Shown: positions 32,001-44,600 of the stretch, in pieces
How positions within the stretch are numbered: position 1 is the first letter of the stretch
Layout: each line of letters begins with the position of its first letter
The notes under the pieces: generated by a model
What the model was told of the DNA's origin: nothing
The model's input: only the letters and a program-made list of their open reading frames with translations
Databases searched by the model: none
Program-made: the position numbers and the translations under genes
Assembly (NCBI GenBank): GCA_029834535.1
Contig: JAQMWT010000024.1
Location: 1 to 64,000, forward strand
Origin: Chrysophaeum taylorii
Taxonomy: Eukaryota > Sar > Pelagophyceae > Pelagomonadales > Pelagomonadaceae
Length of the DNA: 64,000 nt
Reading direction: 5' to 3'

Positions 32001-34537
32001 CGCGCGTACGACGCCTTTTCGGAGAGCTGGTGGGGGGGAACGGTCGCCGTCTACGTGCATCGGGCTCCCGGCGTGACGACGGGGCCCGAGATAGCGACGA
32101 AGTTCGGTCCGGCGTTGATCGCGGGAGACGAGTCCGAGCCCCTAGTCTTCAAGATCGGGTCGCCGAAGACAAACGTCGCTCGCGAGAACGCCGCTCCGCT
32201 CGGAGGGGGCGCTGCTGTCTACTGGGATACCTACGAACCCGTCGGCCTCTCGACAATCGTCGACGAAAACAACACCGGCAAGTACGGCGATTTCGTCGCG
32301 ACGCCCGCCGTCGAGTTTCGCGGCGGCGGATCATCCGACGATGATGACGACGATGATGTCGTCGTCGTCGTCGATAACAACAACAACAACAACAACACAT
32401 CGTCGAACATCGTGCGTGGTGCGAGCGGGATGGTCCTCCCAACGCTATCCTTCAACCTCTTCGACAACTACGACCAGCTCGTGACGTCGTCGCGGCGCGC
32501 GACGATTTTCGTGAGAGTAACGAGCGAGGGCGCGACCTCGATCAACGATATTGCCGAGTTTGTCGACGGTCGCGCCATATTCGACAACCTCGTCGTCACC
32601 CTCACCCCCTCTTCCACCGTCGACGCCGTCGTCGTGTCCGACATTCCATCGCTCCTCGCGGGATCGGTCCCGTTCTCGTTCGAGCTCCGATCGTGCGCGT
32701 CGAACGAGTTCGAGATGAACGGCCGGTGCTGGGAATGCGATGCGGGGACCTACCTCTGCACCCCGCTGACCTGCTGTGCGTGCGACAAGGGAATGGACTG
32801 CGGAGAACCCGGCAACTCTCTCCACGACCTCAAACTCAAGAAGGGATGGTACCGCGCGAGAAAAAGCAGCGACAAGGTCTACGAGTGCGAGGCAAAGGCG
32901 GCCTGTCCCGCGAGCGCGGACGTCGCAACGTGTGCCGAGGGTCACAAGGCCGTCCTCTGCTCGGCCTGCAAGGCAGGGTATTTCAAGAACTTCCACAAGA
33001 AGTGCCAACGCTGCACCGATCGCGAGCGCCGATTCGGCTACGCCGCGTACGGCGTTCTCGGGTTTGTCGTGCTCGTGATTGTCGCGTGGATCGTCTTTTG
33101 TAGCGACGCGGTCGTCCAATTGTGGTCGAGCTTTGGCCGAGCCTACTCGACTGGTCTGGGCGGAGCTATCGAAAAAATTGATTCGAGAATCGTCGACGAC
33201 GACCAAGACGACGACGACGACGACGACCAAGACGCGAACAAACACCGGGAGAGACCGAGCCTCGTCGCGAAGGGCAAGCTCATCCTGACGTTTTTGCAGA
33301 TTTTGTCCTCCTTTCCCTCGGTGCTCGCCGTTCCATTTCCCAATCCGTTTTCTACCTTTGTGCTTTTCGCGGGATTCACGAACCTCGACGTCATCGACCT
33401 TTTCGCGACTCGATGCCTCTTCTTGGAATCGAGTTCAAAAAACTATTTCGCACGAACGCTGGTGGCCGTGACAATGGCCCCCATCTTCGTAGGCCTCTTC
33501 CTCTTCGCCACCTACAGGGCTAAGAAGGCGACCGCGTCGCCCCAAATCGCGGCCAAGCTCCGCCGAAGCTACGCGGAGGGTTTTCTTCTGCTCCTTCACG
33601 TTGTCCTGCCCATCACCTCGGTCATGGCCTTCTTCGCGCTCGTCTGCGACGACTACGACTTTGGCAACGGCGGCACGCGGTCTTTCCTTCGGAAGTCGCC
33701 CACCATCAACTGTGCTCGGAATTACTGGCACCGCTTCTTGCGACCCTACGCGGTCGTCGTCATCGCCATCTACCCGATTGGCTGCCCGCTCATGTACTTT
33801 GCCATTCTCTTCAACCACCGCCATTTTCTCAATCCCACGACGAGTTTGCCCCCCATCGAACGTGCCGGCAACTTCAAAGCCTTCCGGAGCTCCTCCTTCC
33901 AGAGACTCTTTCGCAGAAGCCACGTCAACCAGCGCGAACTTCACGCCCTGCGCACGTCATTCAGCACCAGCGTTAACGACAAAAACGACCTCATCCTCGC
34001 CTGCAAATTCCTCTGGGGCGACTACCTCCCGAAGAACTGGTACTGGGAAGTTGTCGAGGCCATCCGTCGCATTCTCCTGACGGCCGTGCTCGCCGTCGTC
34101 GAGTCGGGCCATTCGGTTCAAATCGCCGTTGGCTTCATCACCAGCTCGGCATTCGCGTTGGCCGTCGTACGGACTCGCCCGTTTTTTTACAAAATCGACG
34201 ACGATCTCGCTATCACCACGCAGGCTTGCACCTCGCTCACGCTCTTCGTTACCCTTCTCCTCAAAGAGTCGATCGTAAACACCTTGTTCGGCAACATCAG
34301 CTACTTCGTATTGGCCTTCTTCCCACTCATCGTAGCCTTCAGCGCGCTCTTCTCTATCATGACTCCCTGGTGTTGCGCCAAGCGGCGAACCGCTCCGCAG
34401 CCAGACGATGATCATCCGAACAAAACGATCCTCGAAAATACCGACAAACCACCATCACTTCTGTCCAAGGAGGAGGACGACGACGAGGAGGAGGAAGAGT
34501 CTCACCATTGCACGTCGAGACAAGAAGATATCATTCC

Positions 34538-34568
<31 letters not shown>

Positions 34569-34667
34569 AAATTCACGAAGGACACCAAGCCTGATGTTGA
34601 CACGCAGCCGAGCGACGTCGACAAAGTCCAAGTCACGACTGCTGATGATGATGGTCCCGATTATTGA
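29064..34667 (+). CDS. giant Pmp-repeat surface protein with Cys-rich region and polytopic C-terminus
   Basis: 1867 residues in one exon. Residues 1-23 look like a signal peptide (WWWRVALFGMVACRAQC). Residues about 100-1000 consist of many short parallel-beta-helix repeats with GGG(V/I) and (F/V)xxN motifs, such as YGGGVFAFEGSTLAL and KGGGVYVGENVSLTLEG, like chlamydial polymorphic membrane proteins. Asp and Asn runs occur near 1092-1112. A Cys-rich, GCC2/TNFR-like region spans about 1209-1322 (CWECDAGTY, LCSACKAGYFKNFHKKCQRC). A membrane segment (about 1326-1349), an acidic loop, and about seven further hydrophobic segments (1406-1769) follow, then an acidic cytoplasmic tail. This architecture is known in stramenopile and other algal genomes. 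Function is unproven; surface adhesion or sensing is inference. Confidence 0.88.
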
Positions 34668-34787
34668 ATGACGCCGTTTCAGAAGTGTTTAGCGAAGAAG
34701 AAGGCGATGCTTTTTCCTCCTTGTTGGACTTGCTGCAAACTTGAGATCTCCACAATCCCCCCGACACAAGCAAAGATCCTCCGCTTA

Positions 34788-34922
<135 letters not shown>

Positions 34923-34950
34923 TGCTATGGTTTGGGAAGGTGTGTGGATA

Positions 34951-34995
34951 TTATGATTATGGTTAGCCAGACTCAAAGAGCCAGAAGCAGATGAT
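34951..34995 (+). repeat. dispersed SQAQRARM-coding motif, second copy
   Basis: ATTATGGTTAGCCAGACTCA followed by AAGAGCCAGAAG, encoding MVSQTQRARSR and then a Lys/Arg/Glu-rich stretch. It is similar to 27749-27790 (minus) and 39411-39455 (plus). As at the first locus it lies next to an AT-rich microsatellite. Confidence 0.6.
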
Positions 34996-35895
34996 CGCAG
35001 AGGGAGTAGTAGAAGTATGAAGAAAAGGCCAGCGACGAACGCAGAGGGCGGCGACGAAGAAAGCAACAAGGCGCAAAGGAGACGGCAGAAACAAGCAGGG
35101 AGACAAGGGAAACGCTAAGAGAAGTAGGGTGAGGACGACAAAGAAAAAGGCGGGTGTGGATCTCTACCAAATAATCAACTGGTTGCTTACAACTTCGTGC
35201 GTGGTCGTTTTTTTGCCTCATTGCCATCCTTTTTGCTTGTGCCGTTGACGCTGATGACATAACTGCCCTGTGTTCTCACGATATCTGGTCGCCTCGCCCT
35301 CCTGCCCGGAACAACGTGTGGCGGCGGCCTTTTCGGGATGTATGGCATCATCAGTTCTGTGACCGTAGCGTTCTCTACTCGCATTTTCCCTCGTGGCCTC
35401 GTCTTCTGCTCTCTCTTCTTTTCTTAGTCGGATTTCTTCTTTACTCCTTCGTCCTTCTGCTCCTTTGCTGCCCTCTGTGCTTTCTGCTTGCGTCGCCCTT
35501 TCTGCATCTTCTGCCTGTACAGATATATATCATCCCCTGTCTCGCGTTGCTCTTTTCTTCTTTACATTTTCCTGCTTTTTTAGTTGCCAATCCCACCTCT
35601 TCGCTCTTCAATCCCCTGGCTCCCTGCTTCTGCCGCCCCCCTTGCGCTCTCTTGCTTCTCTCTTCGCCAATCGTCTTTTCTTCTTTCCTATTTTCCACTG
35701 CGATGATCCATTCTCGCTCTTCTTCTTCTTCTTCTTCGAGCCTGTCATTGCTGGGAGGTGAATGCAATAATGGGCAGTCAGCAATTTAAATCCCCCCCGC
35801 GTAACCATCGCGGAGGATGAAGAAATACTCAGATTTGAAGGCAGCCATACTAATAAACGTCAACTTGCTGATTTCGCGATGTGTCTACACCTATT
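34996..35895. other. intergenic region, pyrimidine-rich, no confident gene
   Basis: From 35390 to 35750 the plus strand is strongly C/T-rich and ends in a CTT run near 35720. The minus-strand reading is Lys/Glu/Arg-rich and resembles the sequence that follows the SQAQRARM motif elsewhere, with a weak copy of the CTCCCAG and AGGCTC blocks near 35735-35765. It may be a fourth, decayed member of that repeat family. Confidence 0.4.
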
Positions 35896-36187
35896 CAGCG
35901 TTGGGAATGCACTGGGCTCACTTCACTAGGTTCACTGAATTTGGTTCACTTCACTTCACTTCGCCGAAAATTTTCGTCCGAAGTCCAATGTTCACTTCAC
36001 GTTCATTCACTTTGGCTGACGGCCTGACCGGGACCCCGTCTGATGAGCGAAGTCGAGCCGCGCTACCTGGAGGTGGAGGATAATGTTGATGATGAGGAGG
36101 AATTTATACGCGGAACAGAAGGAGGAAGTTCACAAGAACGAGCCGATTGCGACGTCGATGTTGTGACGTGGAACACACCCGGCAAAA

Positions 36188-37723
36188 GTGGACGATCAAC
36201 CAGGTTTTTCCAAGTTGTGGGACTGCGTGCGTCGACTGAAGGAAAATCATGCTGACCGCGTCAGTGGGAAGGCGACGCATGTGTGTATCCGGTGCTGGGG
36301 GCGCCTGAAGGTGACGAGAGACTTCAAGAAAGGCACGTGGCAGACGACCAAGCCCTCTTGGGGCCCACTTCAAGGCTGCGCATCCGGAGGAGGACGAGCT
36401 GGGACGTCAACAGCTCACCAAGAAACAGAAGACAGACCTAGAAAAGGAGGGCGTTATGATGGCTGTGGGCGGTTGTGGCAGCCTCGAAGGGTAAGTCGGA
36501 TATTACGAGATACTTCATGGCCATGCCCAGCCAGGCAAAGCACTCGTCCCTGATGGCGTTCTCGGCGCGGCACTACGTGTACACGTCGCAGCGGATTTTT
36601 TCCAAGCGCACCTTTGACGACGAAGATCATCGCATCCTAATTGAGGCGTAGTATTACCGCGGCGGTGGCGGGAAAGGCAATGCCCGTTCATGACTCCAAA
36701 AGCGCTGTTTGAATGGGTGGACGCTGAATATCGTTGCTTTGTTCGAATCTTGAAGCACGTCGTTACGGAGTGTTATGAAGCGGCTTTCGGCAGTCCATTC
36801 GCCCAGGTGCTGCATGACGGCGGGACACTCAAGGATAAGTTCAAGCGACAGGCCATTGGCCTATCCTTCATCTGGCCCGATTAGAGTGGCGTTGAGACGG
36901 TGTGCGTGGGCCTTGTTCCAGCTGACGACGGAACAGATCCCGGCACGGCTTCTCTGCTCCGTTCTGTGGTCGCGGAGCGTGCGAGAATCGATATCGATTT
37001 GGCGGCCGCAACCATTGTTCAAGACCGGGCTGCAATTGGCGTCGCCGAAGAATTTTTTGTTGAGGTCGAAGCATGTAACATGCATGATATCTCAAAAATC
37101 TCGGCAGCGGCATGTGGCGACTTGACACGATCCAGAGGCAAGCAGGTGATCACTCCATTCCCAGCAGGCCACGAGCTGCTGACAGTGCCCACGATGGAGC
37201 CAAGTACTTTTCTTACGGCACATGTTTGAAGGATCTGCATGCGCTTTTGCCATTACAGCTGGGGTAAATCGCCGAAGCTCAAGCTCGACCTCAATAAGAC
37301 GATGTTCCGGGCGCGATACCAACTTATTCGTTCCTTGCTGCGTATGCACCGCGTGTTGAAACTGTACGCGGCTACCAACATTGGACTACCCTGGACAATC
37401 AGTGATGAGCAATGGGTGGCGTTGGCTGAATTCGAGGCGATTTTTGCTATAACTGACGACGCCGTTGTTTTCGTGCAACATGAACACTTATATACGTGGG
37501 GGCGTGCGCCGCATTGATCAAGCACAACATGATCGAGTCTCTGCGAGCTGGGACGCTAGTAGTCATTGATCTCCCGAACATAACTGCGAAATCCATGCCA
37601 CGTAAGACTGTCGATGTTGACGACCTCAGCGAGACCGGCAAAATCTGTCTTGAACGGGCTATTCTCGAATGTGAGCGTCGGTTTTGCGGGAATAATGAAA
37701 ACTACGTGCGTCACTTCAACTAA
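36188..37723 (+). pseudogene. hAT transposase remnants: BED zinc finger and catalytic body
   Basis: Near 36270-36400 a Cys-x2-Cys pair (THVCIRCWGRLKVTRDFKKG) is followed, after a frame change, by HFKAAHPEED, which together form a BED-type zinc finger. At 36690-36884 lies the TLKDKFKRQAIGLSFI motif typical of the hAT core. At 36990-37180 lies FFVEVEACNMHDISKISA, another conserved hAT block. 37239-37517 and 37490-37723 hold further helical pieces (GLPWTISDEQWVALAEFE). Stops at about 36650, 36884 and 37228 separate the pieces. The family protein cuts and pastes the element. Confidence 0.75.
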
Positions 37724-37819
37724 GAATTCAACGATCGCGAGCTGATTACCTTCCTTCTTGACTTTCGGACTATCAGCTGCCGGCACCTGTCGTCCAATCA
37801 GAAAGCTCAGGCCTGGAAG

Positions 37820-38512
37820 TTGCTCAAGCAAGAATATGTGATTTACGCACGGACTGCATTCCATTCCACCACGAAAAGGCAAAGACTTCCTCCGAGCCTG
37901 CGCCGCCCTCCGAGCCTGCGCCTGCCCGCAGTCTCTTGGCGGCACTCGACGCACCCGACGCTTGGGACGACGACATTAGTGGCGACGTGCCTTCCTGAGA
38001 ACCAGATGCCCGATTTCAATGTGGAGTTTGAACAGGTCTTCACTCAATGGATCAGGCTGTCGAGATCGCTCAACTGGAAAGATCATTATCCTGAACTTGA
38101 GAACAAGGATGAAGTCGGCTTCACAACAGACCTGGCTGTGCTCGACGTTGGAAAGCTGTATCGACCGCTCACCAAGGTGCAGTATGGGTTCCTTCCGGAC
38201 ATGGAGAGAGCCTATAAGGGTTCAATTGGTACACATGGCGCGCAGAGCTACTGTGAACGCTGCCTGAGCATTGGAAATCATGTCCTGACCGAGGGAAACA
38301 CGTTGCTCGGCGCGGAAGAGACGGACATAGTTGCCCTACTGCGCATGAACAAGAATTTCATTGCGGCGGCCCGGATTAAGTACAGGGAACTCGGACACGA
38401 GACCGAGTTTTTCAAAAACGCCGGGATCTCCATCCGCGAAGACTCTTTAGAGATGGAGGCTGATGAGGAAGAACCAGACGAAGATACCGAGGTCGTCGTT
38501 CACATCGCCTAA
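37820..38512 (+). pseudogene. hAT transposase C-terminal dimerisation domain
   Basis: About 230 codons open to the stop at 38512. The segment AQSYCERCLSIGNHVLTEGN followed by a leucine-rich stretch ending ALLRMNKNFI matches the hATC dimerisation domain (the SERxFS-type block, then the conserved leucines and asparagine). It ends in an acidic tail (EADEEEPDEDTE). It lies at the right position, just inside the right TIR. Confidence 0.75.
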
Positions 38513-38797
38513 AGTAGTAAGAAAAACTGAACCCCATCCACGGCAACTCCTCCTTCGCCCCAAAACGCGAATGAATCTAAGAGCACCAGACCTAGGGGGC
38601 AATAGCGCGCGGGGGGCACGGAACTGACGGGGCGCGGCAGGGACCGACGCTGGCGTTAAAAAAAAAAAGTGGCGTTCACTTCACAAAGGTTCACGATGGC
38701 TACGTAGGGTGACGTGAACACTTCAAATCACTTCACCAATATAGCGTGGCTGGCGAAGTGGTTCACGTTCACTTGCTGAAGTGAATTCCCAACGCTG

Positions 38798-39956
38798 CAC
38801 CTGTTGCTTTCCAGTCAAACACCGATCTGGGACGGCAATCTCGATGCAATGCGAAGAATAGCCGATTCGAGCAAATGCTTGACGGGAACGAGCTGAGACG
38901 ACAAGCGCAATGAGTGGATAGCGATGCTTCCGTTTGTTATCTGTCATGCGTTTCGGCACGAGCTCTCGACGGCGTTTGCTGAGCACAACCATCGTCCAGC
39001 GACTGACTAGCCAAACCTACTGCCTAACTTTCTGCCATACCCGAACGTACTGAACGCGCCACCGAAGCGAAAGACGCCCAGGGCCAGACGGCAAGAAGTG
39101 AGTAGTGAGTGATGCTGACGGGTCCATCAGACAACACAACGGAGATATTGATCTCTGAGAAGAAGGCGACGACAATGAGCCAAGGCAACATTGAGCCGCT
39201 TGCCCGCGGAGAGAAAGCGTTTTCTGGTCGGGTTTAAACGCACGGCTCGGCGGACATAAATCGCGGCGGGGTGTCGTCTCCATAGTGATGCTATTTCAGG
39301 CGGGGAAAACGCAGCAAATTCAGCTCGGGCAGCTTCGACGTGCCCCAAAGTTCACCAACCTGCGCAGCGAAGTGGAAAAAAAGTGATTTTTATAACATTA
39401 GAAACGGCAATTATTATGGTTAGCACCTCCCAGGCTCAAAGAGCTAGAATGGTGGATCACTTGGAGAAGCACAAAGCACAACAGAGCACGACGAAAAAAG
39501 GTAGTAAAAAGAGGGGGGCGATGGGCGACGCGATTAATACTCTCATTTTTTTTTTGTCGAATCTTGTCCGATCACGCGGCACGCTATGGTAATTTTTTTG
39601 CACCGATTTTATATTGTGGAGAGTTTAGCAGGGCCAACAGCATATTCTACTCGGAGATTCTTAGACTTGAGCACGCGAGGCGCGGTGGTGGGTAGAGAAC
39701 GATCAAGACGGAGTCGAGAGCGCTAACGGCAGCAAACAAATGATGACAAAAAAAGGCGAATTTGGCGTCGATGACTTGGTGGTCTCAAATCGATGTCGCG
39801 AAGAATTGTGGAATGCCACTGGTAGCCTTGCGGGGGTGAAGGCGATAAGAAGAAGTTTCTCGACACGACGAGAATGTAGTAAGAGCACCAATAAAACGGC
39901 TGGCGTCGAGTCCAAGGATGACTCCTCGAATCGAAGAGATATCACTCTCCCAGATG
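38798..39956. other. intergenic region, no confident gene
   Basis: This is the right flank of the hAT insertion. A minus-strand frame (38810-38992, basic, no known domain) could be a piece of sequence that the transposon interrupted. 39411-39455 carries the third SQAQRARM motif. The rest is featureless. Confidence 0.4.
39411..39455 (+). repeat. dispersed SQAQRARM-coding motif, third copy
   Basis: TTATTATGGTTAGCACCTCC followed by CAGGCTCAAAGAGCTAGAATG, encoding MVSTSQAQRARMV and then Lys-rich sequence. It agrees with the 27749-27790 copy at nearly all positions over about 40 bases. Confidence 0.65.
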
Positions 39957-41572
39957 ATGATCAAGACCTGAATAGCCGTGGTCATCGCCGCTTAAGTGGC
40001 TTTTGTCATCGTCGACCTTGGCCATGATGACTCCGACGACGGCTGACACGAAGAGGTTAGTTTTTTTGCGGTTTAAACCGAAGACTGTGAAAGCAAAATA
40101 GCTCTGCTGTCGTAACGGTACACGCGCCACCTCGGAAGTGTCAGCCGGTTAGTGGTCTAGAGCGGAAGTCCCATTCAAGTGTTCGGCCAAGACGGCGAGT
40201 GCGAGCTTGACGTAACCAAAGACGCCATCGATCGTAAAGAGGTGTCTGGCCCAAGTCCCGATTCTCCGTCGTCGCGGAGCGTCGCCTTGCAATTCAAGGA
40301 GAAGTGGTAACTGGGAGAGGCTCGAGAAGTCGCAGAGGAAGCCAAGATCGGTGCTCCAGTTGAAGCCCAAATTGGTGTACGGGAGGTACGGTTGCGGGTC
40401 GCGCAGCATGCTTACGTATGCGGGCAACGAGCCAGCTTGGATTGCCTCGTAGATCATAAAGGTTGGTGGAAACGCGCCGCGGGGAGTGATGACCCAGAGC
40501 GCCTCTTGGATCTCGCGCACAAACTCGTCGTAGGTAAACAAGGGCTCGTCGCGCTGATTCTCTGCGGTACCATATTGTGCTTTTTTTCCGCCCACGCACG
40601 GATGCACGCGCATGTCGTAGTCTCTAGACCCCGACAACTCGGTGAGGTTGAAGCGAATTTCGTGGGAACACTCACCCGCAAAAAACGCTCTTCGCTGTTT
40701 CTCGGCCTCAAAGGGCACCTCTGTTCGATGCAACAAGGGTATCGGGATCCAACGACGCGAGCGCTTTTTCTCGAGATACGTTCCCTTAGGGAGTTTTCTT
40801 GCAAACAGCTCCGTCGACGCGTGCTCGGCTAAAGAAAGAGCGTTAAGCCGCGAATCGAAGATGACGCCAAACTTTCGAGCTTCCCAAGCAAAGTCTGACT
40901 GCTTGCACTTGACGAAATCGGGTGTCGCTTGGCCGTACCTGCCCGCGTTGTCTCACTTCAAGGTGGAGGCAGAAAAACGCTACAGACGGTCTGAGAAGAC
41001 ATCTTGTCCACAAGAGGAGACACAGACAACTGTTCGCAATACAGGCAGCCAGCCGCAGACAGGTACACATGCACGCGCGTGGTCGCAGCCGACGTGGACT
41101 CGAACTCTGGTAATAAAATCTCTCTACGTGACAAAGTGTTCGAAGGACGCGTTCAAACCTCGGATGAAAACCATTGCGTCCGCTACGTAATTGCAATGAT
41201 GAAACCGGTCCCACTTTTCAACGAGAGTGTGCCACGGTAAAGGCACGTACACGAATCTTCCAAACATAGGCATTTCCCGTCGCCAGAGCAAATACAAGTC
41301 GTACGAGAACCTGAACCTCGAGGAGCTAGCCGCGACCCAGAATTTATCGCATTCGTCGAGGATTCGGGTTTGGTACGCTATCCACTCGGGATCCGCCGGC
41401 GCTCGTCGCCGCGCGGCGAGCTCCGAGGCTAGCCATTCGGCACTTGTAGGATGCGTCGTCTTTCCATCGACGACTGCTTGGGGCAGTTTAAGGTCAGATA
41501 ATAAAACCGCATCGAGCCGAGTTTTCGGATACTTCTTCGTCTTCGTCTGCCTACCGTCCGCGAGGGCCAACA
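39957..41572. repeat. segmental duplication, copy 1 (holds exostosin gene 1)
   Basis: This block aligns with about 45325-46957 over its whole length, including 3' flank, both exons and the intron. The two copies are in direct orientation about 5.4 kb apart. Coding differences are few and the introns are almost the same, so the duplication is recent. Confidence 0.85.
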
Positions 41573-41591
41573 GAACCAAAGCGCGGCGCAT
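40149..41591 (-). CDS. exostosin-like (GT47) glycosyltransferase, gene 1, two exons
   Basis: Exons 41128-41591 and 40149-40938 are joined across a 189-nt GT-AG intron and give 417 residues. The N-terminus (MRRALVLLALADG) is hydrophobic and may be a signal or anchor for the secretory pathway. The C-terminal half carries the exostosin signature: FFAGECSHEIRFNLTEL, then EALWVITPRGAFPP and the conserved YEAIQAGSLPAYVS before a PY motif. GT47 enzymes transfer sugars in the Golgi, for example in plant cell-wall or heparan-type glycans; the substrate here is unknown. The splice is supported because the tandem copy has both sites and the same exon lengths. I rejected the upstream GTG for the ATG at 41591. 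Confidence 0.85.
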
Positions 41592-41699
41592 TGCGTGTGG
41601 CAACTGGGTTAAGGAGTACACCACTCAAGGGTTTAGGAGTAAGGAGGACTCGAAGGTTAAAGGTAGTAGGATTTTTTAATCGTCCCAACTGCGAAAAAA

Positions 41700-44600
41700 A
41701 GGGGGGGGTGCCTGTGTTCTTACAAGAGAGGTTAAAACTACACCCTAGCGGCCTAGCGGAGGCCGTCGTCGTCGAAACGTGCCCGGAGGCGGTTTCGCAC
41801 CCAGCGGGAAAACAACCACACAGAGACCCATCCGACCGGGCAGACTCGGCGCCGAAAGCCCAACGCCCGAAGAAGCCTGTCGGTAGGCGCGAACGGCGCG
41901 ACGATTTGGTTGAGTGCGCATACTGCGTGAATATGGTTTTCGGATTAACGGGGTGCCCCCCTGGATCTCGAACGGATCTTGTGCATATCGGGCGACTTGC
42001 CCGTCCGGTTTTATGTCTGCTCGACGGAGTATCGCCGGGATCTGACGCCGAAGAATCTTAAAAAAGCACCGATTGGAGCAATCATCCGTCGGAAGCTCGC
42101 GCGCGGCACTTTTCAGTCGACGATTCGTCGTGGCGACTCGTTCGAGGTCGTCGTCCAGGACAGGAGGTGTTTGGACTGTCGAAAGCATGCACACTACGTT
42201 GTCGACGCCGGGATAATACTTTACGCTCGAAAGACAATCACCCAGACCATCACCGTCGGGCTCGAGGGCATCGCGGCGGTGCGACGCGGAGCATCGCGTC
42301 TCGCTTCCGTTGATCCGAGCGACGAGCCGACAGCCCCTTCGGCCGATTAGGGGTCGTGTGCTCAAAGAGAGTTGTCGTCGTCCGTCACCCTAGCTTCGGT
42401 GATCGCTCGCGCGACGAGACAACTAGATCCAGCAGCTCGAGGCAGCCGAGGCGGCGCGAGAAGGGCGCGCTATCGCAGCCGAGCGCGTACGGAACCAGGC
42501 CGAGGCTCTCGATGTCGAAATCGTAGTTGGCCATTTCCAAGGACGGGCGTCTTGAGAGCGGAAGTACGAGGACGAGGTCGCGCGTCGGGAGAAGCGACTC
42601 CTGGTCCAGAACGAGCGCCTAGTTTTTCCCGAGCAGTACGACCGCGATCCTGCGAAGGCGCAGCAATCCATCGACGCGACCAAGGCCGAGTCAAAGGAGG
42701 CGGCAAGACAGGCTGCGGTGGTGGTGGTGGCGACCAAGACAGAGACGATGAACCGACTCGAGAAATCTCGGGAGGTACGACAACTCCTCGAGGATAATAA
42801 TTACGCCGCCGTCAGTCAACCAGGAGGCGAAGCAAACGGAGATCGCGGCTGCCGATGGCCGCGTCCAGGCCAAGGAGGAGAAGTTCCAGCAGCAGCAGGA
42901 CTGAGTCACGGCGGGCGAGAGACACGGAGCTCCCGTCCGAACGCATCATTCGCGACGTGCGCTCCGATTAGGGCGTCCTTTACGAGAATACCGTCGCCCT
43001 CGCGCTGGGCTACGGTGACGTCGTCGACGCGGCGACGGGCGCGTCGCCGCTCGATGGCAATTTTTTTCGCTAGCGCCCATGTTCGCGCGTCAAACGAGAC
43101 GGAGAACTGGACGCGCAACGCGTACGAGATCTCCGACCAGAGCGCGGCTGGCGAGGCCAAGGCGATCGCCAATCGGTTCGGCGACCTAAGTCGAGCGCTC
43201 CACCTCGTTCGTCAAGTTCACCAGAAGCGCTACGGAGCCGACGGTTCTCGAGGTCGAGCCGTCCTCCTTCAGGCCAGGATAATCCACAACTCGTCGCGAC
43301 CGCCGAGTATGAGGCCTTCGAGACACCGAGATCGCTACGTACCCCCAGTTCCTCGAGATAGATCCGGGCTGGGTCGGCGAAGCTGTCCGTCGATGGCCTG
43401 TCAACGATCCGCGACGTCGCGGCCGTTCGTGCGAGGCTCTCGTCTCCGACTCACACCAATGATCCAGAGACCAAGACCATGCTCGACGCGCTCCGGTGCC
43501 GCGGCAGCACGTTGGAGGGAGGGGCAGTCTATGCGCTACGTTGGCGACGGGCGGCGGTCCCGACCAGACGTCGGAGCTCCAGAGGGCCTTCGATGGCGAA
43601 ACTCGAGTTAAAAACCTTGAAGTATTACAACGCCGCCTTCTTCTTCTTGATCATGAGCGTCGAAAGGTGCGCCGTCTCGTGCCAACGGGACCACATCTTC
43701 GACCGCGCCGCCACCAGTTTCGGGGCCAACAACGCCAGCGACGCGTTGCCGCGAACGACAACAACGAAGGCTAGAACGCGCGATCGAGTTGATGGATGAC
43801 GCCTCGCCACGCCCAGCGACGACGTTCAAGGAGCGTTGATGCAGGCGGCTCGTCGTGGTCGCAGAACCACAAGGCGGCGCAGGCTGCTGCCGCGCGCCGG
43901 GAGGCGGCGATGGAGCACCGTCGCCGTCGCGCGGCCGTCGAGATAGGAGAAGTCCCTCTTCCGAGTGCCAGGTGGACGATTACGCCAAGGCCCTGGAGGC
44001 AATGAAAGTCAAACCTGTCGTCGACGACGAGCGTGCCCTCTTCGGGAGGCAGGAAGGGAGGGAGGGAGTGAGGGAGGACCCAGCTCTCGACGATGGCGAC
44101 TTGACGACGCGGCACTTAAGCAGCTCCCGAGCGACGCCGCGCGGTCGAACGTCCTCGAGCCAAGAATCGAGAGGTACGACGTCGGCATGGGCTCCCTCAA
44201 ATCCAAGTCCTAAACCTCGGGCAAGGACCCGACGATCGTCTAGGCCGATTCCAAGGCCAACGTCGAATTCCTCACCGCGCACCTCGCGTACGTCTACACA
44301 TCAAGACCAACTCCCGCGAGTTGGTCAAAGAGGCAGCGGCGAGTGCCGACTGCAGCTGCCAGTGTTCGGGATCGCGACGACCCAGCGTGTCGAACTCGAC
44401 GCGAGGCGGGACTTGAGCGTTGACGATCGCAAGGCGAAGGTTGTGGAGCGCCTCTCGCCACCCTAGGAATAGGATGCGGACAACGAGTGGCAGCACCTCG
44501 AAGCTATCTGGGGTGAAGTCTGCAACGCCACAGCGCTATAATTTCGAGCTGGGGGGAGTGTCCTAGCCAAGCGCGCACACACGAGGAGACCGCAACTACG

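Larger units (their letters stand above)
35896..38797 (+). mobile_element. hAT-family DNA transposon, decayed, with TIRs and 8-bp target duplication
   Basis: 2902 bp. The left end CAGCGTTGGGAATGCACT and the right end (reverse complement CAGCGTTGGGAATTCACT) are terminal inverted repeats with one mismatch in 18. The flanking eight bases are CACCTATT and CACCTGTT, an 8-bp target duplication with one mismatch, which is typical of hAT elements. Many TTCACTTCAC subterminal repeats lie just inside both ends. The interior encodes a transposase in pieces: BED zinc finger, RNase H-like body and hATC dimerisation domain, spread over at least four frames or interrupted by stops, so this copy is inactive. 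Confidence 0.9.

Noticed and set aside
39017-39348. Two overlapping minus-strand frames of 70-90 codons
   Set aside because: They have no similarity to a known family, no signal and no consistent frame preference.
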